DNA of 8,175 bases, taken from positions 1 to 8,175 of the forward strand of contig JAIVJE010000120.1 of assembly GCA_020200195.1 (NCBI GenBank), given 5' to 3'. Position numbers and translations under genes: made by a program. The notes below the pieces were generated by a model. That model made no database searches. It was given only the letters and a program-made list of their open reading frames with translations, and was not told where the DNA came from. The DNA comes from Acidobacteriota bacterium (GTDB lineage: Bacteria; Acidobacteriota; Vicinamibacteria; Vicinamibacterales; 2-12-FULL-66-21). Positions 5,559 through 8,175 of the stretch are shown here, in pieces; within the stretch, counting starts at the first letter, position 1, and the number at the start of each line of letters is the position of its first letter.

Positions 5559-8051
5559 ATGTCGAAATACCTGGTCGCTGCGATGATCCTGGCACTCATT
5601 TCAGGCACCAGCCTCTTTTCCAATTGGGGACAGCCACCTTTTTCAGACCGGTTAAAAAAAGGTGACAGTCCCCAATTGGCGCAACCGGGACAGCCGCCTG
5701 TTTCTGACCGGGCGAACAAGGGTGGCAGGCCACTTCGTGCCGAAGGGGACCTCGACCTCCGGAAGTTTGACGGCATCGAGCCGCTCATACGCCAGGCAAT
5801 CAGCGAAGGCAAGCTGCCGGGCGCCGTCGTGCTGGTCGGCCACCGCGGTCGGGTGGTCTATCAGAAGGCGATCGGCAACCGTGCGTCTTTGCCGGCTGCG
5901 GAACCGATGACGCTCGACACGGTCTTCGACGTCGCGTCGCTCACGAAGGTGGTCGCGACGACCACCAGCGCGATGATTCTCCTCGAGGAAGGCAAGATCC
6001 GACTGGCGGACCGCGTGGCGATGTACATCCCCGGGTTCGAGCGGTATGGCAAGGGCGACATCACCATCCGACACCTGCTCACACACGTGTCCGGCCTCAG
6101 GCCGGACGTCGATCTTGCAGACATGTGGACCGGGACCGATACGGCGATTGCGCTTGCGGTCGAAGAAGTGCCGGCGGCCCCCGCGGGCGAGCGCTTCGTC
6201 TACAGTGACATCAATTTCTTTCTGCTCGGTGACATCGTCCGGCGAGTCAGCGGTCTGCCACTGGACAATTTCGCGCGCAGCCGGATCTTCGAGCCGCTCG
6301 GCATGAACGACACGACGTTCACGCCTGCCTCCTCTGTGCAGCCGCGGATCGCGCCGACCGAGATGTGCACTCCGTACGGCTGGCCGTGCGAGGGGCCCAA
6401 TCTGCAGATGCTGCGCGGCACCGTCCACGACCCGACCGCCCGGCGGATGGGAGGCGTTGCCGGACACGCCGGCCTCTTCAGCACGGCGGCCGATCTTTCC
6501 GTCTTCTGCCGGATGCTGCTGGGCGGCGGGACGTATCGAGGCACGCGGATTCTGTCGCCACTTGCAGTGGCGAAGATGACGACCCCGGTCACGTGGATAG
6601 GGGAACGGGCCGTACGCAGCCTGGGTTGGGACATGGACTCGGCTTTTTCTTCCAACCGCGGCGAGTTGTTCCCGCTTGGCTCCTTCGGGCACACAGGCTT
6701 TACCGGTACATCCCTCTGGATGGATCCGGCGACCGACATGTTCGTCGTGTTCCTTTCGAATCGCGTGCACCCGGAGGGAAAGGGGGATGTGACCCCGCTG
6801 CGCGCCCGGGTCGCGACTGTCGCCGCGTCGGCAATCATGGCCGCCCCGCCGCGGGACGCGGTCTTGACCGGTCGCGACTTCGGACCGTCGGGATCGGCTC
6901 CCGCGCGCGCCCAGGCGAGACCGACACTCAGCGGGCTGGACGCGCTCCGTGCCGAGGGATTCGCCACGCTGCGCGGCCGTCGGGTGGGCCTCGTCACGAA
7001 CCATACCGGCCGCGCACGCGATGGAGCCACGGCGATTGACCTGATTCATGGCGCGAAGGACGTGGCGCTCGTGGCCCTCTTCAGTCCCGAGCACGGCATC
7101 CGCGGCGGACTCGACGCCAGCGTGCCGACCGAGAAGGACGAAAAGACGGGGCTCCCCATTCACTCGTTGTACGGCGACACGCGCCGGCCCACTCCGGCGA
7201 TGCTCGAAGGCATTGACACGCTGGTCGTCGATCTGCAGGACATCGGCGCGCGGTTCTACACCTACATGACCACGATGGCATACGTCATGGAGGAAGCCGC
7301 GAAACAGAAGATCCGTGTCATCGTCCTGGATCGGCCGAACCCGATAAATGGATATCTGATCGAAGGACCGACGCTCGATAACGCAGTGCTCGGCGGATTC
7401 ACCGGATACTTTCCGATGCCGGTCAGGCATGGCCTCACGCTCGGTGAGCTGGCGAAACTGTTCAACGCGGAGAACAAGATTGGCGCGGACCTCACCGTGG
7501 TCGAGTTGAAGAACTGGAAGCGGGATCAGTGGTTCGACGAGACGGGGCTGCCATGGATCAACCCGTCACCGAACATGCGCAACGTGCTGCAGGCGACGCT
7601 CTATCCCGGCATCGGTGCGATCGAGGGGACGAACGTGTCGGTGGGGCGGGGCACCGACACGCCGTTCGAGCAGATCGGCGCGCCGTGGATTGACGGCGTG
7701 GAACTGTCGGACGCGCTCAACGCGCGCGCGATTCCAGGCATCCGGTTCTATCCGGTGCGCTTCGCGCCGATCGCGAGCAAGTATGCGAACGAGGAGTGCC
7801 AGGGGGTGTTCATGATCGTGACGGATCGCGCCGCGCTCAGACCGGTCCGTGTCGGCGTAGAGATCGCCGCGGCGCTGAGCAGGCTGTATGGCGGAAAGTA
7901 CGAGCTCGAATCGGCCGAGCGGCTGTTCGGCTCGCGCGAGGGCCTCTCGCGAATCCGCGCCGGCGATGACCCGGCCGCCGTGGCCGCGTCCTGGTCCGCC
8001 GCCGAAGCACGCTGGCGGCTGCTGACGCGAAAGTATCTCATCTATCGATAG
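5559..8051 (+). CDS. Secreted serine hydrolase (beta-lactamase fold) fused to NamZ-like exo-beta-N-acetylmuramidase (DUF1343)
   Basis: ATG 5559 gives 830 residues; the in-frame ATG at 5550 is too close to the TATAAT box. Residues 1-20 form a signal peptide. Residues 22-61 are a two-copy 20-residue repeat encoded by a palindromic element. Residues about 68-430 are a class C beta-lactamase/AmiE-type serine hydrolase, with SLTK at 127-130 (nucleophile Ser127, Lys130), YSD at 215-217 and HTG at 378-380 in place of KTG. After a linker, residues about 457-830 are a complete DUF1343/NamZ domain (family GH171): GRRVGLVTNHTGRARDG, FSPEHGIRG (Glu511), VVDLQDIGARFYTY, DRPNPING (591-598), PSPNMR and GRGTDTPFEQIG. 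NamZ removes terminal MurNAc from peptidoglycan fragments. In Bacillus subtilis the neighbouring AmiE, of the same fold as the N-terminal half, removes peptides from MurNAc. The chain could therefore do both steps in the periplasm; the exact substrate of the first domain is inferred. Confidence 0.88.
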   Translation: MSKYLVAAMILALISGTSLFSNWGQPPFSDRLKKGDSPQLAQPGQPPVSDRANKGGRPLRAEGDLDLRKFDGIEPLIRQAISEGKLPGAVVLVGHRGRVVYQKAIGNRASLPAAEPMTLDTVFDVASLTKVVATTTSAMILLEEGKIRLADRVAMYIPGFERYGKGDITIRHLLTHVSGLRPDVDLADMWTGTDTAIALAVEEVPAAPAGERFVYSDINFFLLGDIVRRVSGLPLDNFARSRIFEPLGMNDTTFTPASSVQPRIAPTEMCTPYGWPCEGPNLQMLRGTVHDPTARRMGGVAGHAGLFSTAADLSVFCRMLLGGGTYRGTRILSPLAVAKMTTPVTWIGERAVRSLGWDMDSAFSSNRGELFPLGSFGHTGFTGTSLWMDPATDMFVVFLSNRVHPEGKGDVTPLRARVATVAASAIMAAPPRDAVLTGRDFGPSGSAPARAQARPTLSGLDALRAEGFATLRGRRVGLVTNHTGRARDGATAIDLIHGAKDVALVALFSPEHGIRGGLDASVPTEKDEKTGLPIHSLYGDTRRPTPAMLEGIDTLVVDLQDIGARFYTYMTTMAYVMEEAAKQKIRVIVLDRPNPINGYLIEGPTLDNAVLGGFTGYFPMPVRHGLTLGELAKLFNAENKIGADLTVVELKNWKRDQWFDETGLPWINPSPNMRNVLQATLYPGIGAIEGTNVSVGRGTDTPFEQIGAPWIDGVELSDALNARAIPGIRFYPVRFAPIASKYANEECQGVFMIVTDRAALRPVRVGVEIAAALSRLYGGKYELESAERLFGSREGLSRIRAGDDPAAVAASWSAAEARWRLLTRKYLIYR
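5620..5679. repeat. 60-bp REP/MITE-like palindrome inside the hydrolase gene
   Basis: Arms 5620-5643 and 5656-5679 are complementary at 22 of 24 positions, including a perfect outer 12 bp (CCAATTGGGGAC / GTCCCCAATTGG) and a perfect CACCTTTTT / AAAAAGGTG. They enclose a 12-nt loop containing ACCGGT. It lies directly after the signal-peptide codons, has no stop in the coding frame, and adds exactly 20 codons. Short palindromes of this build are often dispersed in many copies and linked to REP-associated tyrosine transposases. No transposase is present here, so that link is inference. Confidence 0.75.
5627..5731 (+). repeat. Direct repeat with a 60-bp period, two diverged copies
   Basis: Bases 5627-5671 and 5687-5731 agree at 35 of 45 positions (shared GGGACAGCC, GACCGG, GGTG and CAG blocks) at exactly 60-bp spacing. 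The second copy has lost most of its palindromic pairing, which suggests that it is older. In the protein this gives GQPPFSDRLKKGDSPQ and GQPPVSDRANKGGRP, at residues 24-39 and 44-58. Because the period is 20 codons, the reading frame is kept. Confidence 0.75.
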
Positions 8052-8096
8052 CTTCCAGCTTCCAGCGTAGGGTGGACCCATCGTCCGGAACCACCC
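8050..8096 (+). repeat. Heptamer repeat and weak hairpin after the hydrolase stop codon
   Basis: AGCTTCC occurs twice in tandem from 8050, plus a partial AGC, overlapping the TAG stop. It is followed by GGGTGG (8070-8075) and CCACCC (8091-8096), which can pair across a 15-nt loop. The hairpin is placed where a terminator would be expected, but no T-run follows, so it is at best a weak or Rho-linked end signal. Confidence 0.35.
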
Positions 8097-8162
8097 GTGC
8101 GGGAACCCTGTCGTGCGGACCCTTTGTGGTGCGGAACCCTTTGTGGTGCGGAACCTCTAGTA
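8097..8162 (+). repeat. Tandem 16-17 bp repeat (GTGCGGAACCCTTTGTG), four units
   Basis: Units begin at 8097, 8113, 8129 and 8146. The second and third (GTGCGGACCCTTTGTG and GTGCGGAACCCTTTGTG) differ by one base, while the first and fourth are more diverged. No reading frame or RNA gene is seen in 8052-8175. The array may continue beyond the window edge. Confidence 0.6.
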
Positions 8163-8175
8163 CATCCGGTACAAC

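Noticed and set aside
5652..7430. 592-codon open frame on the minus strand opposite the hydrolase-NamZ gene
   Set aside because: It is Arg/His/Val-rich with no recognisable domain and lies wholly antisense to a gene with clear catalytic motifs. It is a codon-bias shadow typical of GC-rich DNA.

Overview
The window is about 8.2 kb of GC-rich bacterial DNA. Two genes carry von Willebrand A (VWA) domains of the kind first described as acidobacterial (TIGR03436-like). Two others have the layout signal peptide, carboxypeptidase-regulatory-like beta-sandwich, TPR. Together with short palindromic and tandem repeats in the gaps, this suggests Acidobacteriota, probably a Vicinamibacteria-type soil lineage. 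The assignment rests on gene style only, not on a marker gene.

Layout. (1) Bases 1-186 are a leader with a TATAGT box and an inverted repeat. (2) 187-1128 (+) encodes a secreted beta-sandwich/TPR protein. (3) Convergent to it is a block of three genes on the minus strand, read from right to left: 4917-5531 (a second secreted beta-sandwich/TPR protein), 2428-4620 (a VWA protein with C-terminal TPRs) and 1146-2423 (a secreted VWA protein). The last two are almost contiguous and look co-transcribed. (4) Diverging from this block at 5540-5559 is 5559-8051 (+), a large secreted two-domain enzyme. It has an N-terminal serine beta-lactamase-fold hydrolase and a C-terminal DUF1343/NamZ (exo-beta-N-acetylmuramidase) domain. 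(5) 8052-8175 holds only short tandem repeats and a weak hairpin.

How the genes may work together. The four VWA/TPR/beta-sandwich proteins are all or mostly exported and built from protein-protein interaction modules, so an envelope-associated assembly is a reasonable inference, with no known function. The divergent enzyme resembles a fusion of the Bacillus muropeptide-recycling proteins AmiE and NamZ, which points to peptidoglycan turnover. Nothing in the sequence ties the enzyme to the VWA block except the shared promoter region.

The main points for a second look are these. The large VWA gene has lost its signal-peptide reading frame together with about 185 bp of the expected domain start. 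A long imperfect inverted repeat covers its upstream region and the ATG of the displaced signal peptide. A near-perfect 60-bp palindrome lies inside the hydrolase gene, with a diverged second copy exactly 60 bp downstream, so it is translated as a 20-residue repeat. The divergent promoters share the same bases and look leaderless or nearly so on both sides.
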